A stretch of 9,180 nucleotides of DNA from Anaerolineales bacterium (GTDB taxonomy: Bacteria; Chloroflexota; Anaerolineae; Anaerolineales; DRMV01). A model generated the notes under the pieces. That model saw nothing but the letters and a program-made list of their open reading frames with translations. It made no database searches and was not told where the DNA came from. The DNA lies in contig JALUBW010000195.1 in NCBI GenBank assembly GCA_027044735.1, positions 1-9,180 on the forward strand. Direction: 5' to 3'. This document shows, in pieces, positions 1 through 6,719 of this stretch (its first letter is position 1; each line of letters opens with the position of its first letter). A program made the translations under genes and the position numbers.

Positions 1-4
1 TGAT

Positions 5-10
5 GGAGGT
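5..10 (+). promoter_or_regulatory. Ribosome binding site that sets the cmr2 start
   Basis: GGAGGT lies 4-5 nt before the ATG at 15, whereas nothing in the window can serve the in-frame ATG at 3. The TGATG at 1-5 could also be the stop of an upstream gene, but only two bases precede the ATG at 3, so this cannot be tested here. Confidence 0.7.
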
Positions 11-14
11 ATCC

Positions 15-1748
15 ATGAGTAGTTATCTGTTCATTTGCTCTATTGGCCCTGTGCAGGGCTTCATCGCCGCCGCGCGTAGCAGCCGCGATTTGGCCTACGG
101 TTCATGGCTGCTGAGTGAGTTGGCGAAAATGGTGGCGCGCATCATCGCTGAGCAAGAGGGCTTTGACGCACTTATCTTTCCTGCCCCCCAGAGCGAAAAG
201 GACCTTGAGCGAGATAGTGACCTCTTGGTTGCCAACAAGGTGGTGGCGGAAGTGCGTGGCGACCCGACAAAACTGGCGGAAGTTATTGAAGACTCACTTC
301 GTCGGTTCATCAGGGATGCTTGGCATCCAATCGCAAAAGAATTAGGACGGGCTATAGACAACGATTTGGCTGTTCGGCAGTTGGAAGACCTGCTTGAGTT
401 CTACTGGGTGGCCGCGCCATTGCCATCTCCGGATAGGTACAAGGCTGTGCGCGAGCATTGTGAAGCCGCGCTCAGCGCCCGCAAAGCCACACGTAACTTT
501 GAGACGTATCAGGGCGTGTCTCGCTTCAAATCCTCCATTGATGGCTGGCGCGAACACGTGCTGGCCGAGATACCGGATCATGCTTCCCGCCCTAATGCGC
601 AACAGATGAGGCTCTATAAACTACGCAACGGCGAATTGCTTTCGGGAGTAGATTTATTGAAGCGTTGGGGTGGCACTAAACTCCCGACTTCTTACCGCAG
701 CACGGGGCACATGGCGGCCTTGCCTTTTGCCGAAGGGCTGGACAAAGCCCGGCCAGGCGCTGCCAAGGAACTTTGTCGCGAGTTAGAGGCCCTTATCAAA
801 AAAGAGGGCGGTAATTTGTTTGCGTCGGGTGATTACAGCGTTTTCTTCTCCTCGGAGGTGCGCGCCGCCTTCAGTGACAAAAACAAGGTGGATTTAATCC
901 TGAAAGAACAAGAGAAGATTTTGAAAAAATACGCTGGTGATAAGCGTCCCGCTCCCTACTATGTGCTGCTCCTGGCCGATGGGGACTTCATGGGCAAGAC
1001 GATTGACGAGCGAGAAAAACCAGAAGCCCATCGCGAACTCTCGCGGGCGCTGAGCAAATTTGCCAAAGAGGTGCCCAAAATCGTTGCAGACCACAATGGC
1101 GTTACCGTCTACGCCGGTGGTGATGATGTTCTGGCTTATTTGCCGCTGCACACGGCGCTGGCCTGCGTGCGGGAACTGGCCGAGACCTTTGAGCAGGCGA
1201 TGAGAGAGTTTACCTTTGAGGAAGGCGGCGAGACAAAGTCGCCCACCCTCTCGGCCGGGCTGGTCATTGTCCACCACCTGGAGCCGTTAAGCGATGTGCT
1301 CGCGCTGGCCCGCCGTACCGAGAAGGCGGCTAAAGCCGTGCCGGGCAAAAACGCCCTGGCGATTGCTCTCAACAAGCGCAGCGGAGCCGAGCGCATGGTG
1401 AAGGACAATCTGCCCGCTCTTATCAAGCGCTTGCAAACGATGACCGCCTGGTGGCTGGATGGCACGCTGAGCAAGGGCGCGGCCTACGAACTCGAGCGCC
1501 TGGCGCACAAGATGGAAGGAGTGTTGCCCAATGAAGCACTCCGCGCCGAGGCGATACGCATTTTGAAACGCAAACGTGAATCCGGTGGAGGCCAAGAAGT
1601 GCAAAAAGATGTCATTGAGAAAATGGAGAAGAAGTGGTTGGAAGAACAGAAGATTCTACTAAGTGAACTGGCACAAGAAATGATCATTGCCAACGAGTTC
1701 GCGCGCGCCCAAGAACAGGCGCAAGGAAAGGAGAAGGAGGCGGCATGA
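15..1748 (+). CDS. cmr2: Cmr2 (Cas10), type III-B large subunit and cOA synthetase, without HD domain
   Basis: This is the large subunit of the Cmr interference complex and acts in the cytoplasm. On target RNA binding, Cas10 palm domains convert ATP to cyclic oligoadenylates. The N-terminus has the Cmr2 signature SIGPVQGFIAAAR..RDL..GS (residues 9-31). A palm strand ADGDFMG has acidic residues Asp322 and Asp324, and the catalytic GGDD is at 368-371 (YAGGDDVLAYL). The C-terminal third is helical, ending in a charged, Glu/Lys-rich segment. From the ATG at 15 it is 577 residues, clearly shorter than Cmr2 proteins that carry an N-terminal HD nuclease; no HD motif is visible and the D1 signature starts at once. 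The first ATG at 3 is in frame too, and the frame is not closed by a stop inside the window, so a longer N-terminus is not formally excluded. I see no CxxC zinc-ribbon pairs. It overlaps cmr3 by ATGA. Confidence 0.95.
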   Translation: MSSYLFICSIGPVQGFIAAARSSRDLAYGSWLLSELAKMVARIIAEQEGFDALIFPAPQSEKDLERDSDLLVANKVVAEVRGDPTKLAEVIEDSLRRFIRDAWHPIAKELGRAIDNDLAVRQLEDLLEFYWVAAPLPSPDRYKAVREHCEAALSARKATRNFETYQGVSRFKSSIDGWREHVLAEIPDHASRPNAQQMRLYKLRNGELLSGVDLLKRWGGTKLPTSYRSTGHMAALPFAEGLDKARPGAAKELCRELEALIKKEGGNLFASGDYSVFFSSEVRAAFSDKNKVDLILKEQEKILKKYAGDKRPAPYYVLLLADGDFMGKTIDEREKPEAHRELSRALSKFAKEVPKIVADHNGVTVYAGGDDVLAYLPLHTALACVRELAETFEQAMREFTFEEGGETKSPTLSAGLVIVHHLEPLSDVLALARRTEKAAKAVPGKNALAIALNKRSGAERMVKDNLPALIKRLQTMTAWWLDGTLSKGAAYELERLAHKMEGVLPNEALRAEAIRILKRKRESGGGQEVQKDVIEKMEKKWLEEQKILLSELAQEMIIANEFARAQEQAQGKEKEAA

Positions 1749-2935
1749 ACGAACCGAAATGGACGAACTGGCTCATTGTGCCTCACGACCCGCTCATCTT
1801 CCGAGATGGCAAGCCGTTCACGGCCACGCCCGGCGCCCGCGCTGCGTCGCTTCCTTTCCCGTTCCCTTCTACCATAGCGGGAGCGGTGCGTACCCTGAGC
1901 GGTGCGCTTGCCAACGGAGGCGTCTTCCCCGCGGGGGATGAGGAGGCTATCCAGCAAGTGCTGGGATATCGCGTGGTGGGGCCTTTTCTCTTTGACCTAA
2001 AACAGAAAGAATTGCTCTTTCCAGCGCCGCAGGATGCCTTACTGCTCAAACTGAACCCTCACGATGAACATCGGGCGAATCGGGTGCCGCTGCAGCCGAC
2101 AGAGCGCTTTCAGGATGTGCTCACGAATCTGCCTGAGGGCTTACATTTGGTGGCACCAATTGTGGATAGCAAGGCTAAGCCTCATCCTCATGCACCCACC
2201 TTCTGGCGTTGGGCCAAGGTAAAAGAGTGGCTGGAACATCCCCAGCATGATAATGTGTGTCTGGAGCATGATAATGTGTGTCTGGAGAAGTTAGGGATAG
2301 AGGCGTTGCCAGTGGATCATCGGACACATGTCAGCATTCAGGGCGAAAGTGGCACCGCTGAGGATAGAGCACTCTTCCATACGGCTGCGCTGACATTCGT
2401 CCATGCATCTCAGCCTAACGCCCTCAGCGATGCCGCTGAGTTGGGTTTGTTGGTGCAGACCGATGCGTCATTGCGACCAGGTATAGGTGCTTTGGGCGGC
2501 GAGCGTCGGTTGGCTTCATGGGAACAGGCTGATACGAACTGGTTGCCCTCTTGCCCGGGTGCCGTGTCCGAATCCATTCGCACCACCCGACGCGGACGGC
2601 TCATCCTGGCAACGCCAGCCTACTTCGAGCAAAGTTTCCAGCCGGCGTGGGTTTGCGAGCACCCCAGCGGGGTGAAATTGCGCATCATCGGAGCAGCCGT
2701 GGGGCGGCCGGTGCATATCTCCGGCTGGGATTACGAAAAGCACGCGCCGAAACCAACCCGCCGTTTGGCACCCGCTGGCAGTGTCTATTTCTTTGAGATT
2801 GAAGAGGGCGATGATGCCGCGGTTGAGTGCTTTATTGACGATATCTGGTTGAGCCCCATCAGTGACGATGAACAAGACCGCCGCGACGGTTTTGGCGTGG
2901 CGCTGCTGGGGGCGTGGAACGAGGAGGAGGTGTGA
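1745..2935 (+). CDS. cmr3: Cmr3, type III-B crRNA 5'-handle binding subunit (Cas5 group RAMP)
   Basis: Cmr3 pairs with Cmr2 at the foot of the Cmr complex and holds the crRNA 5' tag. The N-terminus has the family pattern PHDPLIFRDGKPF (residues 13-25) followed by PFPSTIAGAVRT (39-50). The C-terminus ends in the Gly-rich GFGVALLGAW (382-391), with RRLAPAGSVYFFE shortly before it. Length is 396 residues, normal for the family. The start is fixed by AAGGAGG at 1734-1740 and by the ATGA overlap with the cmr2 stop, which suggests translational coupling. Odd feature: residues 168-181 are a perfect tandem HDNVCLE-HDNVCLE, from an exact 21-nt duplication at 2244-2285. Confidence 0.93.
   Translation: MNEPKWTNWLIVPHDPLIFRDGKPFTATPGARAASLPFPFPSTIAGAVRTLSGALANGGVFPAGDEEAIQQVLGYRVVGPFLFDLKQKELLFPAPQDALLLKLNPHDEHRANRVPLQPTERFQDVLTNLPEGLHLVAPIVDSKAKPHPHAPTFWRWAKVKEWLEHPQHDNVCLEHDNVCLEKLGIEALPVDHRTHVSIQGESGTAEDRALFHTAALTFVHASQPNALSDAAELGLLVQTDASLRPGIGALGGERRLASWEQADTNWLPSCPGAVSESIRTTRRGRLILATPAYFEQSFQPAWVCEHPSGVKLRIIGAAVGRPVHISGWDYEKHAPKPTRRLAPAGSVYFFEIEEGDDAAVECFIDDIWLSPISDDEQDRRDGFGVALLGAWNEEEV
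2244..2287 (+). repeat. Perfect 21-nt tandem duplication inside cmr3
   Basis: Copy 1 is 2244-2264 and copy 2 is 2265-2285, with no mismatch; the period-21 identity continues 2 nt further, to 2287. The unit is seven codons, so the frame is kept and HDNVCLE is doubled. Identical codons in both copies point to a recent slippage or unequal-crossover event. It lies in the middle of cmr3, away from the conserved N- and C-terminal motifs. Confidence 0.95.
2921..2930 (+). promoter_or_regulatory. Ribosome binding site for cmr1
   Basis: GAGGAGGAGG lies 6 nt before ATG 2937. It selects that start over the upstream in-frame ATG codons at 2862 and 2868, which lie inside cmr3 and would add 25 residues unlike Cmr1. 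Confidence 0.8.
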
Positions 2936-2936
2936 C

Positions 2937-4253
2937 ATGCTGAGCAATCGCAAGCAACCGCAAAATCCGCCGCCGAAGGTGAAAGCGAAGAAAATAGGAC
3001 TTGTGCGCCAGGTGCGCTCTTATCGCCTGATTACCCCGCTTTACGGCGGCGGGGCGAAAACGCAGCAGCCTGATGAAGTAACCGTGGTGCGTGCCAGCGA
3101 GATTCGCGGCTTGCTGCGCTTCTGGTGGCGTGCCACGCGCGGCGGGCAGTTTGAGGGCTTGCTGGAGAAAATGCGTCGGGCAGAAGAGGCTATTTGGGGA
3201 TCGGCGGCTAAGGAGGATAAAGGGCCGTCGCCTATATCCCTCGCAGTGCAAGTAATCAACCGTGGACACGAAATCCGTCAAGTGACCGTCCACACAAAGC
3301 GTGAAGCAAAGCAAGTCAATATAGGTGATCCCAGTTCGCCTTACGGATACGTAGCCTTCCCTCTGCGAGACAATAATGGCAGTGTCTGGGGTGGGGTGGA
3401 ATTTGAATTGCACATCACCTTGCATACTGCAACTGTCAAGGCCGATGACCGTGAATTCAATCTGCAAGAGGAAATTGATGCTGCTCTCTGGGCGTGGGAA
3501 ACCTTTGGCGGGGTAGGTGCCCGCACGCGGCGAGGGTTTGGGGCGTTGCAACTGACAAAAGTGGATGGCAAGCCTGTTATCGAGCCCACGGTGGAAGAAA
3601 TCCGTCAAAAGATCCATAAGGGTTTATCAAAGAACGGTTACGTCAAGGGCAGCCAATGGCCAGATGGTGTGCCTCACCTTCATCCAACTATGATGTGGGT
3701 GCTAACCGCTCGGAGGGACAATGCTGACAGAGCCTGGAAAGACCTTTTTGGGGCTCTCAAAGAATTCCGACAGGCGAGATATCCTGATAAAAACAATCGG
3801 CCTTATGGCCGAAGTAAGTGGCCCGAGCCGGACGCCATTCGTCGTCTGACTGGCACTTATGCTCCTGGCCATGCTCCTCAGCATCCAGTTACAAACAAGT
3901 TCCCTCGTGGTAGATTGGGGCTGCCGATCATTTTCCAGTTCAAAGATGAAGACAACGACGATCCCCCGAAAACAATTCTCGAGGGAAGCGAGCATGAGCG
4001 TTTTGCCAGCCGCCTGATCTTGCGGCCACTGGCTTGTCAAAAGGGGGTGGTAGGCCTTGCTTGTGTGCTGGAAGGTCCAAATGATCCACCGGGTGGATAT
4101 GTATTGAAGGAGCAAAGCAATGCTCAGATACTGCACCGCCCCGGAGCCGAACTTGCTGAAGACGAGGCTCGGCAGATTGAGCCGCTCAAAGGCGAACCCG
4201 ATGTTCTGAAAGCCTTTATGAAAACCCTTGGATGGAAAGAAAAGGAGGAATGA
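2937..4253 (+). CDS. cmr1: Cmr1, type III-B RAMP subunit (Cas7 group) at the complex tip
   Basis: Cmr1 caps the 3' crRNA end of the Cmr complex beside Cmr6 and helps engage target RNA. After a basic lead (residues 1-25) comes YRLITPLYGGG and the hallmark EIRGLLRFWWRA (55-66), the strongest Cmr1 identifier. A Gly-rich RAMP loop GGVGARTRRGFGAL begins at residue 191. The C-terminal half is a second, diverged RAMP-like part. From the ATG at 2937 the protein has 438 residues, a normal Cmr1 length. The gene starts 1 nt after the cmr3 stop, and its own stop lies 4 nt before cmr4, consistent with one polycistronic mRNA. Confidence 0.93.
   Translation: MLSNRKQPQNPPPKVKAKKIGLVRQVRSYRLITPLYGGGAKTQQPDEVTVVRASEIRGLLRFWWRATRGGQFEGLLEKMRRAEEAIWGSAAKEDKGPSPISLAVQVINRGHEIRQVTVHTKREAKQVNIGDPSSPYGYVAFPLRDNNGSVWGGVEFELHITLHTATVKADDREFNLQEEIDAALWAWETFGGVGARTRRGFGALQLTKVDGKPVIEPTVEEIRQKIHKGLSKNGYVKGSQWPDGVPHLHPTMMWVLTARRDNADRAWKDLFGALKEFRQARYPDKNNRPYGRSKWPEPDAIRRLTGTYAPGHAPQHPVTNKFPRGRLGLPIIFQFKDEDNDDPPKTILEGSEHERFASRLILRPLACQKGVVGLACVLEGPNDPPGGYVLKEQSNAQILHRPGAELAEDEARQIEPLKGEPDVLKAFMKTLGWKEKEE
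4241..4248 (+). promoter_or_regulatory. Ribosome binding site for cmr4
   Basis: AAAGGAGG ends 9 nt before ATG 4258. It favours this start over the in-frame ATG at 4228, which would add ten residues read from inside the cmr1 end. Confidence 0.75.
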
Positions 4254-4257
4254 TCCT

Positions 4258-5139
4258 ATGCAAGCCAAACTCATGTTCCTACACGCGCTCTCGCCTCTGC
4301 ACGCCGGAACTGGACAGGGTGTCGGCGTGATTGATCTGCCTATTGCCCGTGAAAAGGGCACCGAAATTCCCATCGTGCCGGGCTCCAGCCTGAAAGGTGT
4401 GCTGCGCGACGCCTGCGCCGTACTGTACCAGGACGATGACACCTGCAAGCGCATCTTTGGCCCCGACACAGATAGGGCTCACGAGCACGCCGGCGCTGTT
4501 GTGCTGACCGACCTGCGCCTGGTGGCGTTGCCAGTGCGCTCGCTGGCGGGTGTTTTTGCCTGGGCGAGTTCGCCTTTCCTGCTGCAACGCCTAACCCGCG
4601 ACGCTCAATTAGCCGGATTTGATGATGTGCCCGGCAAGCCTTCGGCGGCGAATACCGACACCGTGCTGGTGAGCAGCACGAGTGCACTGCGGCTCAACAA
4701 CGATGTGGTGCTGGAAGATGTGAAACTGATGACGCAGGTACAAGCCGATACCTGGGCTGATTGGCTGGCCGACAAGGTATTCCCCATGGATGACAAGGTA
4801 TTCCCCATGGATGAGGACAAAGATTGGCGGGCAGAATTCAAGGCTCACTTTTGCATTGTCCATGATGATGTGATGTCTTACCTGTTGCAAATGGGCACGG
4901 AGGTTACCGCCCGTATCCGCCTGAAGGATGATGAGAAGACCGTAGCGAAGGGTGCACTCTGGTACGAAGAAGCCTTGCCTGCGGAGAGCATTCTGGCCGG
5001 GCTGATGGCCGCGCAGCCCAACGGCAAAGCGCAGCCGGATGAAGTCTTCCGGGTTATTGGTCAATTGGCCGAACACGTGCTGCAAGTAGGTGGCAATGCC
5101 ACCGTGGGACGCGGCCTTTGTCGCCTGAGTGCCGTGTAG
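4258..5139 (+). CDS. cmr4: Cmr4, type III-B backbone Cas7 and target-RNA endonuclease
   Basis: Cmr4 polymerises along the crRNA and cuts bound target RNA at 6-nt intervals. The N-terminus is canonical: LHALSPLHAGTGQGVGVIDL, then PIAREKGTEIPIVPGSSLKG. Numbering from ATG 4258 puts His15 and Asp26 exactly where the characterised Pyrococcus furiosus Cmr4 has its functionally important H15 and catalytic D26, which supports both the start and an active nuclease. LWYEEALPAE (Tyr236) is another conserved patch, and the C-terminus carries VGGNATVGRGLCRL. Length is 293 residues. Residues 172-185 are a perfect tandem DKVFPMD-DKVFPMD encoded by an exact 21-nt repeat, so the ancestral protein was probably 286 residues. 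The cmr5 ribosome binding site overlaps its stop codon. Confidence 0.95.
   Translation: MQAKLMFLHALSPLHAGTGQGVGVIDLPIAREKGTEIPIVPGSSLKGVLRDACAVLYQDDDTCKRIFGPDTDRAHEHAGAVVLTDLRLVALPVRSLAGVFAWASSPFLLQRLTRDAQLAGFDDVPGKPSAANTDTVLVSSTSALRLNNDVVLEDVKLMTQVQADTWADWLADKVFPMDDKVFPMDEDKDWRAEFKAHFCIVHDDVMSYLLQMGTEVTARIRLKDDEKTVAKGALWYEEALPAESILAGLMAAQPNGKAQPDEVFRVIGQLAEHVLQVGGNATVGRGLCRLSAV
4771..4814 (+). repeat. Perfect 21-nt tandem duplication inside cmr4
   Basis: Copy 1 is 4771-4791 and copy 2 is 4792-4812, without mismatch; period-21 identity runs 2 nt more, to 4814. It doubles seven codons in frame (DKVFPMD, Cmr4 residues 172-178 and 179-185). Size, perfection and 2-nt overhang match the cmr3 duplication, though the unit sequences are unrelated. 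Confidence 0.95.
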
Positions 5140-5143
5140 GAGG
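5138..5143 (+). promoter_or_regulatory. Ribosome binding site for cmr5
   Basis: AGGAGG begins on the second base of the cmr4 TAG stop and lies 7 nt before ATG 5151. It supports 5151 over the later in-frame ATG at 5160 (16 nt away) and over the upstream ATG at 5118 inside cmr4. Confidence 0.8.
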
Positions 5144-5150
5144 GACGACT

Positions 5151-5588
5151 ATGCACACTATGGAACAAAGGTTTGCCAAGAGAATCTATGATGAACAGAT
5201 TAAGCCGTTGAAGGAACAACTAGAGCAGGCAAAGCGGGCGAAGGATCAAAACCCAGAGGCCCACAAAAGATTTGAGGAAATTCAGCAGAAAATCAACCAA
5301 TACGGCGGCATGGCGCACAAACTGCCGGTGCTCATCCGGCAGGCTGGGCTGGTGCAGGCGCTGGCGTATGTGAGCGCACGTGGCAAGGACGGAGCGAAAC
5401 AATTGCTTGAAGACCTCGCGCGTGTTCTTGGATACGATTCGGCCTCCCAATTGCTGGACGAATCCCGTGAGGTTGAATTGCTTGAATACACGCACCTGAC
5501 GCGCAAGGCAACCGTGGCGCTCACCTGGTACAAACGCTTCGCTCAGTCGGTGCTGGGTGTGGAGCCTACGGATGAAGGAGGTGATTAA
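5151..5588 (+). CDS. cmr5: Cmr5, type III-B small helical subunit
   Basis: Cmr5 is the small all-helical subunit that forms the inner filament opposite Cmr4 and stabilises target RNA in the channel. The protein is 145 residues, typical for Cmr5. It opens with MEQRFAKRIYDEQI and a charged helix (LKEQLEQAKRAK), then carries the family pattern YGGMAHKLPVLIRQAGLVQA, the best identifier. The C-terminal part (LTRKATVALTWYKRFAQS) matches the usual last helix of the family. It has no catalytic residues, as expected for the family. Its TAA stop overlaps the cmr6 start as TAATG. Confidence 0.92.
   Translation: MHTMEQRFAKRIYDEQIKPLKEQLEQAKRAKDQNPEAHKRFEEIQQKINQYGGMAHKLPVLIRQAGLVQALAYVSARGKDGAKQLLEDLARVLGYDSASQLLDESREVELLEYTHLTRKATVALTWYKRFAQSVLGVEPTDEGGD
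5575..5585 (+). promoter_or_regulatory. Extended ribosome binding site for cmr6
   Basis: AAGGAGGTGAT is complementary over its full length to the usual 3' end of bacterial 16S rRNA (an unusually long match). It ends just before the overlapping TAATG, so termination on cmr5 and restart on cmr6 are probably coupled. Confidence 0.75.
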
Positions 5589-6679
5589 TGTCTGAACCTG
5601 CACTGCGTGATGTTCTGGCGCAAGTAGAACTGAATATACGTCTTTTTCCTCATCCAGGGCTTTGGCTGGACAAGTTGTTGCCACAACAATTTTCCCAACG
5701 CGAACCAGGTGGTGAGGATGCTTATCGGAGGCATTTCGAAGCGGCAACCACTATCCCCATTGCCCCCTCATACAGGAAATTCTATGATCGCTGGAAGGAA
5801 ACGCTGAAAACTGCTGGAGTGCACGTGGCTGAGGCCACAACACTTGGTCGTCTGGTGATCGGTTTAGGGGCGGAAAGCGTTTTGGAAAACGCCATCACCT
5901 TGCACCGCACCTATGGGGTCCCGGTTATTCCGGGTAGCGCGCTGAAGGGGCTGGCTGCGGCCTACGCCTGCAACCGGTTAGAAGATGAAGCCTGGCATAT
6001 CAGGCGCGACAAACGGGGCAAAATTGTCTATATGGGTGAGGCATACAAGACTCTTTTCGGCGACGCCACCTTAGCGGGCTACGTGACCTTCTTTGACGCG
6101 CTCTATGTGCCTGGCAGTGCGACGGGAGACAGGCCTCTGGTGCTGGACGTTGTGACTGTCCACCATAAAGACTACTATCAGGGAAAGGACAGCCCACCTG
6201 CTGATTGGGATGGCCCCAATCCGGTGCCTTTCGTCAGTGTACGCGGTGGTGTCAAATTCCTCGTGGTGCTGGCGGGGCCAGACGAGTGGGTTGAAGCGGT
6301 TTTTCAAATTTTGGCGCTGGCGCTGGCTGAGGAAGGCGTCGGGGCGAAGACCAATAGCGGGTATGGGCGGATGGTGCTGGGAAAGCCCATTCCATACCGA
6401 GAACCAGAACCAGGTGAAGATTTTCGCCAGAAGATAGAAAAGGCCTCCAACATCAACCAACAGTTTGTGGACTTATTCACTGAATGGGAAAGTTTAGACG
6501 TCCCTGAGGATGTGAAGCGTGGTCTCGCACAATTGCTCTTACGTAAAGCCGAAGAAGCGAATCTACCAAAATCCTGGGCAAAGAAAGCTAAAAAGGAGAA
6601 GACTCGCAAGAAAGCTTTGCGTAATCTGGAGCGCTATAGAACTTTGCTTGAGGCAGCAGGCCGAGAACTGTTGGCATAA
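5588..6679 (+). CDS. cmr6: Cmr6, type III-B RAMP subunit with basic C-terminal extension
   Basis: Cmr6 is a Cas7-group subunit near the crRNA 3' end, between the Cmr4 filament and Cmr1. Family motifs are GLGAESVLE (residues 92-100), LHRTYGVPVIPGSALKG (ending at 121) and the Gly-rich loop GVGAKTNSGYGRM (250-262). Length is 363 residues. About 100 residues follow the Gly-rich loop; they are predicted helical, with a strongly basic stretch KKAKKEKTRKK (332-342) that could touch RNA (inference). The start at 5588 has an ideal ribosome binding site and overlaps the cmr5 stop. Forty bases separate it from the next gene; I see no convincing terminator or promoter in that gap. Confidence 0.93.
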   Translation: MSEPALRDVLAQVELNIRLFPHPGLWLDKLLPQQFSQREPGGEDAYRRHFEAATTIPIAPSYRKFYDRWKETLKTAGVHVAEATTLGRLVIGLGAESVLENAITLHRTYGVPVIPGSALKGLAAAYACNRLEDEAWHIRRDKRGKIVYMGEAYKTLFGDATLAGYVTFFDALYVPGSATGDRPLVLDVVTVHHKDYYQGKDSPPADWDGPNPVPFVSVRGGVKFLVVLAGPDEWVEAVFQILALALAEEGVGAKTNSGYGRMVLGKPIPYREPEPGEDFRQKIEKASNINQQFVDLFTEWESLDVPEDVKRGLAQLLLRKAEEANLPKSWAKKAKKEKTRKKALRNLERYRTLLEAAGRELLA

Positions 6680-6706
6680 CGCTTTCGGGAGTTGAAGTTT
6701 ACGTTT

Positions 6707-6711
6707 AGGAG
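6707..6711 (+). promoter_or_regulatory. Ribosome binding site for csx1
   Basis: AGGAG lies 8 nt before ATG 6720 in the 40-nt gap after cmr6. The gap shows no hairpin or clear -35/-10 pair, so csx1 is probably read from the cmr transcript. Confidence 0.6.
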
Positions 6712-6719
6712 ATTTTGGA

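Noticed and set aside
2244..2287. CRISPR-like direct repeats
   Set aside because: The copies are immediately adjacent, with no spacers, and lie inside an intact coding frame; the same holds for 4771-4814. No array is visible anywhere in the window.
2859..3617. 252-residue minus-strand open frame opposite cmr1
   Set aside because: It lies antisense to well-recognised cmr3/cmr1 coding sequence and its translation (Arg/Pro/His-rich) resembles no family; it is a GC-driven shadow.
3702..4469. 255-residue minus-strand open frame across cmr1/cmr4
   Set aside because: It is antisense to two confident genes, with low-complexity Ser/Arg-rich translation and no recognisable motif.
6680..6719. Separate promoter for csx1
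   Set aside because: The 40-nt gap has a ribosome binding site but no credible -35/-10 pair; readthrough from the cmr operon is simpler.
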